A stretch of DNA of 64,000 nucleotides from Hydrogenimonas thermophila (GCF_900115615.1 NZ_FOXB01000002.1:1-64000); one strand, 5' to 3'; shown: positions 16,820 through 26,650, counted from the stretch's first letter. Program-made: numbers and translations. The notes: generated by a model from the sequence alone, not told the origin.

Positions 16820-17897
16820 GAAAAATCCCACTGTAAGGTTTTAAAATATTAACATTAGAAAGATTTTTTGCCATTTTTTCTTGAATTTTTCTATTTGAAC
16901 TACAAAGTATGATTAAGTCATTACTATTATACTCTTTAATTTTTGGAAGATTTAAAATAGTATCTTTTTTAACAAAATCATCCATAAAATATAGTTCTTT
17001 TTTTTCTAGTAAATTTTTAAAGCGATTGTATATCCATAAATAGTAGTTACCTACACCATAAAAGATTACTCTTTTATACTTATTTAATTCCATAGTAATA
17101 TTATCTATGCTTTTTTGAAACTCTTTAAACTGATTAATAATATCCTCTTTATTATTTTTTTTATAATTTAAATTTCCTTGTTTAGAAAATATTGTATACA
17201 AAAATGGATTATCACAAAACTTTTCCAATCTTAAATTTGAAACTGAAGAGGTTAATGTATTTAAATAAAAATAGTTAACATGATCAGGTGTAAAATCTTC
17301 TATTTTATTGTTAAGAGAGTTTAAAAGGTTTGGAACTTCTATATATATTTTTCCATCATCTTTTAATACTTTTTTTACATCTTCTAAAAAGTTTTTTGGA
17401 TATTTTATATGTTCTAATGTATGTCTTAAAATAATTAAGTCAAACTTTACACAAAAAAGATCGGCAGAGAAGAAGTTTTGTATAGTTAAAACTTTTAAAT
17501 CTTGAAATTTAGTTGGCTCACAACCTAAAACATTAATTTTTTGAAACTTCTCTTTTAATAAATATAATAAATCTCCTCTATTAGATCCTATTTCCAAAAC
17601 ATTGTAATCAATTTCATCTTTAATAAACTCTTCTATAAACTCTAAAGCTTTTTGTGAGTAAAAGTCTCTTTTTGGAAAATTGTATTGTCTATTTATATCA
17701 TATGAGCTATACAGCTTTTCTACCTTTTTGTCATACTCATCTGTATAAGCTGAATTTTGAAATACAAATCCACAATTATTACAAAATGAAATCTCTAAAT
17801 CAATAACTTCATTTTTTAAAAATATCCCAAAAGGCATATTTTTATTAATATATACCTTTTTAAGATTTACAGCTTTGCATAAAGGACACTCTAGCAC
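16812..17897 (-). CDS. SAM-dependent methyltransferase with N-terminal zinc site
   Basis: The 361-residue protein has cysteines 4, 7, 39 and 42 (CPLC and CNNC), a zinc-ribbon arrangement typical of sugar C-methyltransferases of the Methyltransf_13/14 type. A class I SAM-binding fold follows, with VLEIGSNRGDLL and LRHTLEHIKYPKNFL, and then a C-terminal Rossmann-like part (VIFYGVGNYYLWIYNRF). Related enzymes C-methylate nucleotide-linked 4-keto deoxysugars, which fits the rfb genes nearby. The start is a GTG with GGAG 8 bases upstream, and it overlaps the stop of the glycosyltransferase gene by 7 bases. Confidence 0.8.
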   Translation of the reverse strand: MLECPLCKAVNLKKVYINKNMPFGIFLKNEVIDLEISFCNNCGFVFQNSAYTDEYDKKVEKLYSSYDINRQYNFPKRDFYSQKALEFIEEFIKDEIDYNVLEIGSNRGDLLYLLKEKFQKINVLGCEPTKFQDLKVLTIQNFFSADLFCVKFDLIILRHTLEHIKYPKNFLEDVKKVLKDDGKIYIEVPNLLNSLNNKIEDFTPDHVNYFYLNTLTSSVSNLRLEKFCDNPFLYTIFSKQGNLNYKKNNKEDIINQFKEFQKSIDNITMELNKYKRVIFYGVGNYYLWIYNRFKNLLEKKELYFMDDFVKKDTILNLPKIKEYNSNDLIILCSSNRKIQEKMAKNLSNVNILKPYSGIFHV

Positions 17898-19024
17898 TTA
17901 AATAACTCCATCCACTTATTTATAATCTTCTCTTTTTGTAACTCTTGTTCTATAATCTTTTTCCCAAATAAAATTGAAGATTTTTGAAGAGAAATATCTT
18001 GTAAAACTTCATTTGCTTTTATTGCTAACGATTTTGGATTTTTATCTGTTAAATGAATAGCAAGTTCATTTGCACCACATTTAAAATTATATGTAACTAT
18101 TGGAACTTCCAATATAATTGATTCAATAAAAACAGCAGGTAGCCCTTCAAATAATGATGTAGAAAGATAAAGAGAGGCCCTTTTCAAATATTTATATGGA
18201 TTATCTTTTTGATTTAAAAAAATTACTTCATCGGTTAAATTATAAAATTCAACTTCTTTAATAATATCTTTTTTTAAACTACCATCTCCTATAAGTAATA
18301 ATTTATGTTTAATTTCAAATTCTTTTTTTAAGATATAGTAAGTTTTTAAAAGATCTTTTTGATTTTTTTGTCTATTAAAATGTCCTATATTTATTAGAAA
18401 AGGTTCTTTTATTTCTATTTGATCTTTTGCCTTCAGTTGGATCTTTTTAATATCAAAAAGATTGTAAATATAAATACATTGTTTAATGTTATAGTTTTTT
18501 TTTAACTCATTGGATAAACATTTAGATACTGTATGGACATGTTTTACATATTTTCTCATTAAAAAAGGAAGAACTCTTTTGTACATAAAGTCAGGAAGTA
18601 AATGTATTAAAGTACCATTATACATATCATCCCAATTATTCCTTACAGATGCAATTATGCAAATATTTTTTCTAAAAGTGGCCAAAATTGCAATTAATAC
18701 AAAATAATCATCTATTGCTAAAATTTTGTCAAATTTCTTTTGTTCTATTAATCTTCTTGTTGAGTAAATTCTTATAAAAAGGTTTAAAAAACCAAAAAAA
18801 ATAGCAAATGGTTTTAATGTTAACTTATTTTTTAAAATCCAAGAAGGAATTTTTAAAGATTGAACAAATGTAATATCACCTTTATGAGGTAGAGAAACAC
18901 TTTTTTTAAATAGTAAAAATTCTCTTTGTAAATTTTCTGGAAAAGATATTTCTAAATCACTTAAACGGTTATCTACACCTCCTGCAAATCTATCTAAAGA
19001 GTGAAATAAAATACCTATTTTCAT
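17891..19024 (-). CDS. Glycosyltransferase family 4-like protein
   Basis: The 377-residue protein has an N-terminal MKIGILFHSLDRFAGGVDNR, in which the Gly-Gly loop marks GT4 donor/acceptor folds. The C-terminal half reads NIGHFNRQKNQKDLL, LLIGDGSL and FEGLPAVFIESIILEVPIV, with the E-x7-E motif of retaining GT4 enzymes. It would add a sugar to the glycan at the cytoplasmic face. It sits between a methyltransferase and a radical SAM gene in the same operon, 6 bases after the latter. Confidence 0.85.
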   Translation of the reverse strand: MKIGILFHSLDRFAGGVDNRLSDLEISFPENLQREFLLFKKSVSLPHKGDITFVQSLKIPSWILKNKLTLKPFAIFFGFLNLFIRIYSTRRLIEQKKFDKILAIDDYFVLIAILATFRKNICIIASVRNNWDDMYNGTLIHLLPDFMYKRVLPFLMRKYVKHVHTVSKCLSNELKKNYNIKQCIYIYNLFDIKKIQLKAKDQIEIKEPFLINIGHFNRQKNQKDLLKTYYILKKEFEIKHKLLLIGDGSLKKDIIKEVEFYNLTDEVIFLNQKDNPYKYLKRASLYLSTSLFEGLPAVFIESIILEVPIVTYNFKCGANELAIHLTDKNPKSLAIKANEVLQDISLQKSSILFGKKIIEQELQKEKIINKWMELFKC

Positions 19025-19030
19025 TTTAAC

Positions 19031-20011
19031 TTATAACCCTGTCCCTTTACCCCAAGGAAATTCTATTTTATGGGCACAAAGAAGATCACACGGTTGACAT
19101 TTTTTTTGTTTGATATTATCAAGAACTTTTAATGCTTTTTTGTCATTTAAAAGTCTATCTAAATTACCATTATAATCTTTAATATTACCCATATAAAGCA
19201 TTTTGTTAAGTCTTTTTTCTTGTCCTCCACCACAAGGATAAACATTACCATATGGATCAATTAATAAAGATCTACTACCCATCATACATTTAAATTCTGG
19301 AATATTGCCTAGATAAACTGATTTTGCCCATAACCAGTTTACATAATGTTTTGAGTCCATAAATCCAATCTCATATAAACTAGTTTCTATCTCATCTATT
19401 TCTTGATTTGTATAATATTTTACTTTCCCTTTATTATTAAAATTATCACTTTCTACAAAAAAACCAATATACCATCCAACCCCTTTTTCATGGCACATTT
19501 CAACAAACTTTTTTATAGATTTATAGTTTTGTTTATATACTATCATTACAAATGTTGGTTTTAATCCCAGTTTTAAAAGCTCTTTAGTTGTGTTCATAGC
19601 TTTTTCCCAACCATCTTTTGTAAGTCTTACTCTTTCATAATCTTCTTTTATTCCATCTACTGATATATCAATTCTAAATCTATCTTTATCAAAAAGTTCT
19701 AGTCCTTTTTGTGCAACTTCAATAGTTCTTTTTGTATGCCAACCACTTGTATTTGAATGTATATATGATTTTGGTTTATATTTAGCAATTAACTCTAATA
19801 CAGGAATAAATTTATTACTAAGCTGTGATTCTCCACCTGTTAATGAAAAATAAAATGTATCTTTTAATACTTTGCTTTGTAAAATTTTTTCAAATAACTC
19901 TATACTTGTTTCATTTTCTATATGTGGATCTTCTTGATAGATGTTACAGTTTAAGCATTTTCCAGGACAAAATCTGCTTATTGGATATACTAAATCATCA
20001 ATCTTATACAT
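19031..20011 (-). CDS. Radical SAM/SPASM-like enzyme B
   Basis: This 326-residue paralogue of the enzyme at 15845-16819 has FCPGKCLNCNIY as the radical SAM motif, GGESQLS (SAM binding) and a C-terminal cysteine region IDPYGNVYPCGGG and CQPCDLLCAHKIEFPWGK. ATG 20011 (MYKIDD) is preferred to the TTG one codon earlier. The two copies flank a methyltransferase and a GT4 gene, as if each sugar or modification module had its own radical enzyme. The conserved NWLWAKSxY and HKIEFPWGK segments could serve as family markers. The substrate is unknown. Confidence 0.82.
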   Translation of the reverse strand: MYKIDDLVYPISRFCPGKCLNCNIYQEDPHIENETSIELFEKILQSKVLKDTFYFSLTGGESQLSNKFIPVLELIAKYKPKSYIHSNTSGWHTKRTIEVAQKGLELFDKDRFRIDISVDGIKEDYERVRLTKDGWEKAMNTTKELLKLGLKPTFVMIVYKQNYKSIKKFVEMCHEKGVGWYIGFFVESDNFNNKGKVKYYTNQEIDEIETSLYEIGFMDSKHYVNWLWAKSVYLGNIPEFKCMMGSRSLLIDPYGNVYPCGGGQEKRLNKMLYMGNIKDYNGNLDRLLNDKKALKVLDNIKQKKCQPCDLLCAHKIEFPWGKGTGL

Positions 20012-20020
20012 CAAATATCT

Positions 20021-21013
20021 CTAATATGGACAGTTATTACATAAAAATATATCTTCATCATATATATGCTTACTCCTGAAACTTTTCATTTTTTCTGAAT
20101 TATATATATTATTAAATTCTTCTTTTTTTAAGTTTCCAAAAATTATTGGATTTGTAACTTGATGACAACATTGGATTATATCTAAATTTGAAGTAATATA
20201 TATGTTTGAAAATCCCCAAGCACAAAATCCTTTTAATTTTCTTGGATACCAAATAGTCAAGCTAAAATTATACTTTTTATCATAATTTTTTACTATAAAT
20301 TCCCAGTCAATTAGTTTGTTTTTTTCAATAAATTTTTTAAATTCTATATATTTTTCTGTTTTTGGAAAATAGTTATTGCTTGTTGCCTGAATACTCAAAT
20401 GATCTACTCCAGATATTTGACAGAACTGATAGATATTTTTAATATCTTTATAATTTTTGTAATTTACAGTAAAATTAATATTTATTTTGCATTTTAGCTT
20501 ATTGTTTATAGCTTCAATGATAGTATCAAATAGTTTATCTGGTTTAACCCCTTTTCGTATCTCTGTTAATGTCTTTTGATCTATAGCATCTACAGAAAAA
20601 TTGACTTCATCAGCATATTTTAAAATATCCTTATTAAAAAGAGAACTATTATTATAAACTTCTACATAAAACCCTTGTTCTTTTGCAAATTTTACCATTT
20701 CAATATAGTTTTTATTTAAAAAAGGTTCTCCTAATCCTGATAAACAAATATTTTTTACACTTTTAGGTAGTTTTGATAAAATAAGTCTAAATTCATCAAA
20801 AGTTAAATCTTTTCTTTTTGTAGGTTCTATTTCATCAATAGGACACATAATGCAGTTGAAGTTACATCTATTAGTAGGCTCTATTTGAACTCTTGTAATA
20901 CCTTGCTGTAAATGGTTTTGTAAAAAACTTTTTTTTATTTTTTCATAGTTTTCTTTATTTTCTATATTGTGCCATTTTTTATAATTTTGTTGAACTTCAT
21001 CATAATTATTCAT
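20021..21013 (-). CDS. Radical SAM/SPASM-like enzyme C
   Basis: The 330-residue protein has a standard radical SAM motif CNFNCIMCPI (about residue 50), SGLGEPFLNK, and a short C-terminal cysteine region (CCHQVTNPIIFGNL and CNNCPY) like a reduced SPASM domain. It is only distantly similar to the two other radical SAM enzymes in the island. The start is ATG 21013, which overlaps the upstream methyltransferase stop as ATGA; the ORF itself is open 11 codons further. Its role could be sugar or peptide modification. Confidence 0.8.
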   Translation of the reverse strand: MNNYDEVQQNYKKWHNIENKENYEKIKKSFLQNHLQQGITRVQIEPTNRCNFNCIMCPIDEIEPTKRKDLTFDEFRLILSKLPKSVKNICLSGLGEPFLNKNYIEMVKFAKEQGFYVEVYNNSSLFNKDILKYADEVNFSVDAIDQKTLTEIRKGVKPDKLFDTIIEAINNKLKCKININFTVNYKNYKDIKNIYQFCQISGVDHLSIQATSNNYFPKTEKYIEFKKFIEKNKLIDWEFIVKNYDKKYNFSLTIWYPRKLKGFCAWGFSNIYITSNLDIIQCCHQVTNPIIFGNLKKEEFNNIYNSEKMKSFRSKHIYDEDIFLCNNCPY

Positions 21014-21768
21014 ATTTTTCTCGCTATGACTAAATAATTTGGACAAAACTTTTTGTGTTGAAATAGATCTAAGATTAAACCTAAAATATTATTTAAAAAA
21101 AATAATAATAATAGTGGAATTAAAAAAACAGTATTTCTTAAGAATTTTAGTTGTATGTTTTTATTCCATATTTGCCATAAAAAGCTATTCCATATAGATA
21201 CAAGAGTAGTACCAATATATCCTAGATAGTGAAATTCCATAATTCTAAAATTGTGTTTTTCTAAAATGTACTTTAAACCATATTCAGAAAATCTAAAGTA
21301 ATCATTTGGTTCTGAATGTATATGATATATAAAAGGCACTGAAATAACAAAAGTTCCATCTTTTTTTAAAACTCTATGGACTTCACTTAATGCTTGTTCA
21401 TAATCATCAATATGTTCTAAAACTTGATTTAACAAAACTGTATCGGCATAATTATTGTCAAATGGTAACTTTTTTATATCAGCTTCTATTTGATGTTCAT
21501 TTTGTTTATATGCTACTGCCTGAGTCTCTTTTTTATCAACACTTATATATTTATCTACTTTTATATATCTTTTATAAGGGGAATTACCGCTACCAATATC
21601 TAAACATATTCCATTTATATATTTTTTAGAAGCTTTTTTCATATATTTTTTTAAATAGTACCAATTTAAAAAATTCATATTCCATAAAGAAACATTTGGA
21701 GCATAAATATCTAAAGTTATAATAGGAATAATTTTATAAGAGATAAACTCAATTATTTGTTTCATCAA
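21010..21768 (-). CDS. Class I SAM-dependent methyltransferase
   Basis: The 252-residue protein has the SAM-binding motif CLDIGSGNSPYKRYI, the motif II/III region ADTVLLNQVLEHIDDYEQAL and VHRVLKKDGTFVISVPF, typical of Methyltransf_11 proteins. A hydrophobic stretch (FLIPLLLLFFLNNILGLIL at about 215-233) suggests membrane association. It overlaps both neighbours, the GT2 gene by 20 bases and radical SAM gene C by 4. It probably methylates a lipid-linked or nucleotide-linked glycan part. Confidence 0.78.
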   Translation of the reverse strand: MMKQIIEFISYKIIPIITLDIYAPNVSLWNMNFLNWYYLKKYMKKASKKYINGICLDIGSGNSPYKRYIKVDKYISVDKKETQAVAYKQNEHQIEADIKKLPFDNNYADTVLLNQVLEHIDDYEQALSEVHRVLKKDGTFVISVPFIYHIHSEPNDYFRFSEYGLKYILEKHNFRIMEFHYLGYIGTTLVSIWNSFLWQIWNKNIQLKFLRNTVFLIPLLLLFFLNNILGLILDLFQHKKFCPNYLVIARKI

Positions 21769-22780
21769 ATACCTTTATATATTCTTTAATATATTCATTT
21801 CTTATTTCATTCCAATTTTTTTCCATTTCTTTTAGCCTACTTTTTTTAAATAAAGTTTTATTTGTTTTGTATATAGAGTATCTTTTATCTGTTTCGTTAT
21901 CAAAAAAAGGATAAAACAGTCCATTATTTAAGTTTTTAAAATGATCTATCCAATATTCATCATTAAAATTAATTAAATTAAATACTGCATCTTTATCCAT
22001 TAAAAATTTAAAACATGAACAAATATAACTTTTTACATTTTTTATGAATATTTCATCGCAATATTTCTCTTTATAGTTATTTTTAAGCTCTATATAGAGC
22101 TTATAACCATCAAAAACATGTTTTTCATTAACATTATGATTTGATTGAAAATTATTTAAAGTATACACTCCAACAATATCATTTAATATCATAATTTTTT
22201 TGTTAAAAGCTATATTAAATATAGTCAAATAGTCAGCATTACGTAATTTTGTATCAAACTTTACTTTTAAAGCCTCAGTTCTATTAAAAATTATTGTAAA
22301 CCAGCTAAAGTTATCTAGTCCAAATTTATGTATTTTTAAAAATTCTTTACCAGTACCCAAAAAATTTGAATCTCTATAAAAAGACTTTATTTTATTTGTA
22401 AAAGTATTTACTATATTATATCCAGCACCAATCCAAACTAAATTTTCTTTTTCAATATACTCCATTGATTTTTTAATATAATTAAAATCTATAAAAAAAT
22501 CATCATCAGATAATATTAATACATATTCAGACTTACAGTAGTGTTCTAATGCATAATTATAATTTCCATAAATACCTAAATTTTGAGTATTTCTAAAATA
22601 ATATACATTATTATATTTTGAACTCAATATTGACCCAATCTTTTGAGTATTGTCGGTAGAACAATTATCTGAGATAATAATTTTCATATTATTATAGTTT
22701 TGTTGTAAGATATTTTCAACTACACTATTTAGCAAATATCCTCTATTATATGTAGGAATTAAAATATCAATGCTTTTCAT
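21749..22780 (-). CDS. Glycosyltransferase family 2
   Basis: The 343-residue protein begins KSIDILIPTYNRGYLL, the GT2 nucleotide-binding strand, followed by IIISDNCSTDNT and the DxD-like LILSDDDFFID. The start is ATG 22780, because this start opens directly on the GT2 strand; the ORF is open 15 codons further upstream inside rfbH, which this start overlaps by 14 bases. GT-A inverting enzymes of this sort use nucleotide sugars in the cytoplasm. No transmembrane segment is obvious. Confidence 0.85.
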   Translation of the reverse strand: MKSIDILIPTYNRGYLLNSVVENILQQNYNNMKIIISDNCSTDNTQKIGSILSSKYNNVYYFRNTQNLGIYGNYNYALEHYCKSEYVLILSDDDFFIDFNYIKKSMEYIEKENLVWIGAGYNIVNTFTNKIKSFYRDSNFLGTGKEFLKIHKFGLDNFSWFTIIFNRTEALKVKFDTKLRNADYLTIFNIAFNKKIMILNDIVGVYTLNNFQSNHNVNEKHVFDGYKLYIELKNNYKEKYCDEIFIKNVKSYICSCFKFLMDKDAVFNLINFNDEYWIDHFKNLNNGLFYPFFDNETDKRYSIYKTNKTLFKKSRLKEMEKNWNEIRNEYIKEYIKVFDETNN

Positions 22781-24101
22781 TAATAAACTCTCTAATTTTT
22801 GTGACCATATAATCAATCGCCTCACTACTCATACCAGGATAAACCCCAACCCAAAAGCTGTCATTCATAATTTTATCTGTATTTGGTAAGTTACCTATAA
22901 CTCTATAATCTTTATCTTTTTCTAGACTCTCAAACATTGGATGTCTTAGCATATTTCCAGCAAAGAGATTTCTTGTTTGAATATTATTGTTTTCAAGATA
23001 TTCAGCAAGTTCATTTCTACTAAACTTAACTCCATCTTTCAGAGTAATCATAAATCCAAACCAACTAGGATCACTGTTTGGTTGTGGTTCTAATAGAATA
23101 AACTCTTCAATATCTTTTAATCCATCATAAAGCTTTTGAAAGTTCTCTTTTCTCTTTTGAACAAATTGTGGAAATTTCTCAAGTTGAGCTACGCCGACAG
23201 CTGCTTGCATATCAGTGGGCTTAAGATTAAAACCGAAGTGGCTATAGACATATTTATGATCATACCCTTTAGGAAGAGAGCCAAACTGTTGTGTAAAACG
23301 GTGTCCGCAAGTATTATCTACACCACTTTCACACCAACAATCTCTTCCCCAATCTCTCATTGAAAGAAGTATCTTTTTAAGAAGAGGATTATCAGTATAA
23401 ACGGCACCACCTTCTCCCATTGTCATATGGTGTGGCGGATAAAAGCTACTTGTTCCTATATCTCCCCAAGTTCCTGTAAGTTTTCCTTCATAGGTTGACC
23501 CAAGAGCATCACAATTATCTTCTATAAGCCAAAGGTTATGTTTGTCACAAAACTCTTTTACAGCTTTTATGTTAAAAGGATTCCCCAAAGTATGAGCTAT
23601 CATTACAGCTTTTGTTTTTGAGCTTACAGCTTTTTCTAACTGAGTGGTATCAATATTAAAATGTTTTAGCTCCATATCTACAAAGACAGGTACTGCACCA
23701 TACTGAACAATTGGAGCTACTGTGGTAGGAAAGCCTGCCGCTACGGTTATAACTTCATCACCTCTTTTTACACGTCTGCTTCCAAGTAAAGGTGAAGTTA
23801 AAGCATAAAAGGCTAAAAGGTTTGCACTACTTCCTGAATTGACTAAAAATGCCCATCTAACACCTAGAAATTGAGCTAATCTTTTTTCAAACTCTTTAGA
23901 GTATTTTCCATAGGTAAGCCAAAAATCTAAAGAAGAGTCAACAAGATTCATCATCTCATTTTCATCAAATACTCTACCTGCATAGTTTACTCGGCTTTTT
24001 CCTTCTTGAAACTCTTGTGATTGCTGTGGTTTATGTACAAGTTCATAATACTCTTTAGTCTTTTGTAAAATCTCTTGTTTCAGTTGTTCTTGTTTTGTCA
24101 C
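22767..24101 (-). CDS. rfbH: CDP-4-keto-6-deoxy-D-glucose-3-dehydrase (E1)
   Basis: The 444-residue protein is a DegT-fold enzyme of the RfbH type: RVNYAGRVFDENEMMNLVDSSLDFWLT at the start of the fold, and SSFYPPHHMTMGEGG, where His replaces the PLP-binding Lys, as in the PMP-dependent E1 dehydratase. Cysteines in RDCWCESGVDNTCGHRF fit the 2Fe-2S site of the family. E1 removes the 3-OH of CDP-4-keto-6-deoxyglucose on the way to 3,6-dideoxyhexoses. No gene for its usual E3 reductase partner is seen in the island. It follows the epimerase gene with a 1-base overlap. Confidence 0.9.
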   Translation of the reverse strand: MTKQEQLKQEILQKTKEYYELVHKPQQSQEFQEGKSRVNYAGRVFDENEMMNLVDSSLDFWLTYGKYSKEFEKRLAQFLGVRWAFLVNSGSSANLLAFYALTSPLLGSRRVKRGDEVITVAAGFPTTVAPIVQYGAVPVFVDMELKHFNIDTTQLEKAVSSKTKAVMIAHTLGNPFNIKAVKEFCDKHNLWLIEDNCDALGSTYEGKLTGTWGDIGTSSFYPPHHMTMGEGGAVYTDNPLLKKILLSMRDWGRDCWCESGVDNTCGHRFTQQFGSLPKGYDHKYVYSHFGFNLKPTDMQAAVGVAQLEKFPQFVQKRKENFQKLYDGLKDIEEFILLEPQPNSDPSWFGFMITLKDGVKFSRNELAEYLENNNIQTRNLFAGNMLRHPMFESLEKDKDYRVIGNLPNTDKIMNDSFWVGVYPGMSSEAIDYMVTKIREFINEKH

Positions 24102-24988
24102 TATTTATCTCCAAAAATTGTATTTTTTATAGCCTCTTTTAGAGAGTATTTAGGTTTCCATCCTGGAATTAAAACTCCATTACTCCAAGGGTGCATTACT
24201 TCTCGTTCACGATACTCTCTTGCACCCCAGTTTATATTTAATTTATATCCTGTAGCCTCTTCAAAAATTGTTGCTAATTGCTTTAGATTTACTCGTTCAT
24301 TTGATCTAACTGCAAAGGTTTTATTTTTAAACTCATTTGCAGAGCTTGAGTTTAAATGATTAATTAATATCTCATAAGCACTAACTACATCTTCAATGTA
24401 GCTAATATCAATAATCTGTTCACCTTTTGACATATCAAGCGTTTCACCAGACTTTGAAATCTTTTGCCAAAGGTTAAAAATTTTATTTCTTGTATCATTA
24501 GGACCAAATGTATCGTTAAGTTTTATTGTTGTGAAGATTATATTTGAAGTCTCAGTATAGTACTTTGCTATTTTTTCAAAAGCCTCTTTGGTTGCAGCGT
24601 AAAGATTGACAGGGTTATAATCTTCATCTTGATAGTTTTGCCAAAAAGTCCCTGTATTGATAAACCACTTGACATTAGACAGTTTAGCACACTCCAAAAG
24701 TTCTGTACCAAACTTGACGTTTGAGTCAATAAGAGATGGAATATCTTGTGGTTTATGTGAAGCTAAAAAAAGGGATGCTAAATGAATAATGCCATCAAAC
24801 TTCTCTTTTTGAAAAAACTCTATAAGAGTATTAATATTTCCATTATATCTGAAGATATTTACTCTACTATCTATTTTAGAAAGTTCACTATTTTCTCTTA
24901 CAATTGCATAAACATCTTGATTTTCTACTAGACTTTTTACAAGATTTTGTCCTATAAATCCAGTAGCACCTGTAACTAAAATTTTCAT
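24101..24988 (-). CDS. NAD-dependent epimerase/dehydratase (CDP-sugar synthase-like)
   Basis: The 295-residue short-chain dehydrogenase has GATGFIGQNL for NAD(P) binding and a catalytic YAATK (Tyr-x3-Lys) with an upstream Thr in NTGTFWQNY. In 3,6-dideoxyhexose clusters a protein of this class performs the last 4-keto reduction (abequose, paratose) or epimerisation. Placed between rfbC and rfbH, it may be such a synthase, but the sequence alone does not define the sugar. Confidence 0.78.
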   Translation of the reverse strand: MKILVTGATGFIGQNLVKSLVENQDVYAIVRENSELSKIDSRVNIFRYNGNINTLIEFFQKEKFDGIIHLASLFLASHKPQDIPSLIDSNVKFGTELLECAKLSNVKWFINTGTFWQNYQDEDYNPVNLYAATKEAFEKIAKYYTETSNIIFTTIKLNDTFGPNDTRNKIFNLWQKISKSGETLDMSKGEQIIDISYIEDVVSAYEILINHLNSSSANEFKNKTFAVRSNERVNLKQLATIFEEATGYKLNINWGAREYREREVMHPWSNGVLIPGWKPKYSLKEAIKNTIFGDK

Positions 24989-25539
24989 TGATTATCTCCA
25001 AAAACAAAAGGGGAGTCAAACTCATCTAATGTTTTAAAAGAAAGATCTCTATCAGAGACTTTTGGATTATCACACTCCCAATCAAATCCAAATGAATCAA
25101 ATCTTATACCCTTGTCTGCTTCTGGAGAGTAACAAGTTGTTTGCATATATGTTACGTTTGTATTATTTTGCAAAGATTTAAATCCGTGAGCCAAGCCTTT
25201 TGGAATAATTAAAACTTTACCATTATCAGCAGAGAGTTCAATCTTAAAAAACTTCTTATAAGTTGGTGAACCTTTTCTTATATCTAAAACAACATCAACA
25301 ATTTTTCCAAATGGAACATAAACCAGTTTTATATGATCATATGGAGGTATTTGAAAATGCATACCTCTTATTACATCTTTATGGGAGATAGAGTAGTAAC
25401 TCTCTTTAATTTCGATCTCTATTTTATGTTCTTTAAAAAAATCATTATTAAATGTTTTGACAAATCTACCTCGTAGATCTTTAAAAATTTTAGGCTCTAA
25501 AATTCTTAATCCATCTATTGGTGTATTTACAATATTCAT
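24985..25539 (-). CDS. rfbC: RmlC-like cupin epimerase (dTDP-4-dehydrorhamnose 3,5-epimerase family)
   Basis: The 184-residue protein matches RmlC: DLRGRFVKTFN, the catalytic His region VIRGMHFQIPPYDHIKLV, and ILIPKGLAHGFKSL. The family epimerises C3 and/or C5 of NDP-4-keto-6-deoxy sugars. There is no rmlA, rmlB or rmlD here, and the neighbours work on CDP sugars, so a CDP-linked substrate is more likely than dTDP; the family name should be read as structural. It overlaps both neighbours by 4 bases. Confidence 0.85.
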   Translation of the reverse strand: MNIVNTPIDGLRILEPKIFKDLRGRFVKTFNNDFFKEHKIEIEIKESYYSISHKDVIRGMHFQIPPYDHIKLVYVPFGKIVDVVLDIRKGSPTYKKFFKIELSADNGKVLIIPKGLAHGFKSLQNNTNVTYMQTTCYSPEADKGIRFDSFGFDWECDNPKVSDRDLSFKTLDEFDSPFVFGDNQ

Positions 25540-26639
25540 ATTTTAGTCCACTCTAACTTTTTTGCTTTTGCATCTTTAATATAGTTATCTAAATTCTCTT
25601 TTGTTAATAGTCTTTTTTGTTCATAAAATGCTTTATACCAGTTAGTTGTAATCTCAAATGTTTTTTGACTATCCCAAACATCTTTCCACTTTAGCTTAAT
25701 ATGTGCTTTTGAGCAGTCTAATTTTAGAAGATTTGCTTCGTGTGGATGATCTTCATTGCTATTTAGTTCGTAATCGATCTTTTCCCAGTATTGCTTTATA
25801 TGCTTGACAACCTCTTCAACAGTAATTGCCCCTTCATCTGATGGTCCGAAGTTCCAACCTTCAGCAAACTCTTTTTTACCTTCTAAGAGTTTTTGTCCAA
25901 TTTGTAAGTAACCACTTAATGGCTCAAGAACATGTTGCCATGGTCTAGTTGCTTGTGGATTTCTAATTTTGACCTTTTCATTTTTACTGACTGCTACCAT
26001 TATGTCAGTAATTAATCTATCTTTTGCCCAGTCACCACCACCTATTACATTACCTGCTCTACAACTTGCAAGTAAGGTGTGATGTTTTTTGCCATAATCA
26101 TTTAGGTTAAAGTAAGAGTTTCTGTAACTTGAAGTTAAAAGTTCTGCACAACCTTTTGATGAACTGTATGGATCGTAACCACCCATTGGATCATTCTCTC
26201 TATAACCCCATACCCACTCTCTATTTTCATAGCACTTATCGCTTGTAATATTTACAATAGCTTTTACATTTGCTTTTCTGCAAGCTTCAAAAACTTTCAG
26301 TGTACCTATGACATTTGTTTCATATGTCTCAATGGGATCTTCATAAGAGAGTCTGACCAAAGGTTGAGCAGCTAAATGAAAAACTATTTCAGGCTTATAC
26401 TCATTAAAAACTTTATCTAGTTTTTCTTGATCTCGAATATCACCTATAATTGAGACAATATCTAAATTTAGTAGATCAAAATGGTTTGGGTTTGTTGGTG
26501 CTTCTAATGAATAACCTATAACATTAGCACCCATCTGTTTTAACCAGTAAACTAACCAAGAACCTTTAAATCCTGTATGTCCTGTTACTACTACTGTTCT
26601 ATTTTTATAAATTCCGCCAAATAGTTCTTGCATTACCAT
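25536..26639 (-). CDS. rfbG: CDP-glucose 4,6-dehydratase
   Basis: The 367-residue extended SDR has GHTGFKGSWL for NAD binding, the YDPYSSSKGCAE active site (Tyr-x3-Lys) and GGGDWAKDRLI, matching RfbG. It turns CDP-glucose into CDP-4-keto-6-deoxyglucose, the committed step before rfbH. The start could be ATG 26639 or the ATG two codons later (26633). Only 11 bases separate it from the rfbF remnant, which normally supplies CDP-glucose. Confidence 0.9.
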   Translation of the reverse strand: MVMQELFGGIYKNRTVVVTGHTGFKGSWLVYWLKQMGANVIGYSLEAPTNPNHFDLLNLDIVSIIGDIRDQEKLDKVFNEYKPEIVFHLAAQPLVRLSYEDPIETYETNVIGTLKVFEACRKANVKAIVNITSDKCYENREWVWGYRENDPMGGYDPYSSSKGCAELLTSSYRNSYFNLNDYGKKHHTLLASCRAGNVIGGGDWAKDRLITDIMVAVSKNEKVKIRNPQATRPWQHVLEPLSGYLQIGQKLLEGKKEFAEGWNFGPSDEGAITVEEVVKHIKQYWEKIDYELNSNEDHPHEANLLKLDCSKAHIKLKWKDVWDSQKTFEITTNWYKAFYEQKRLLTKENLDNYIKDAKAKKLEWTKI

Positions 26640-26650
26640 ACTTTCTAAAG

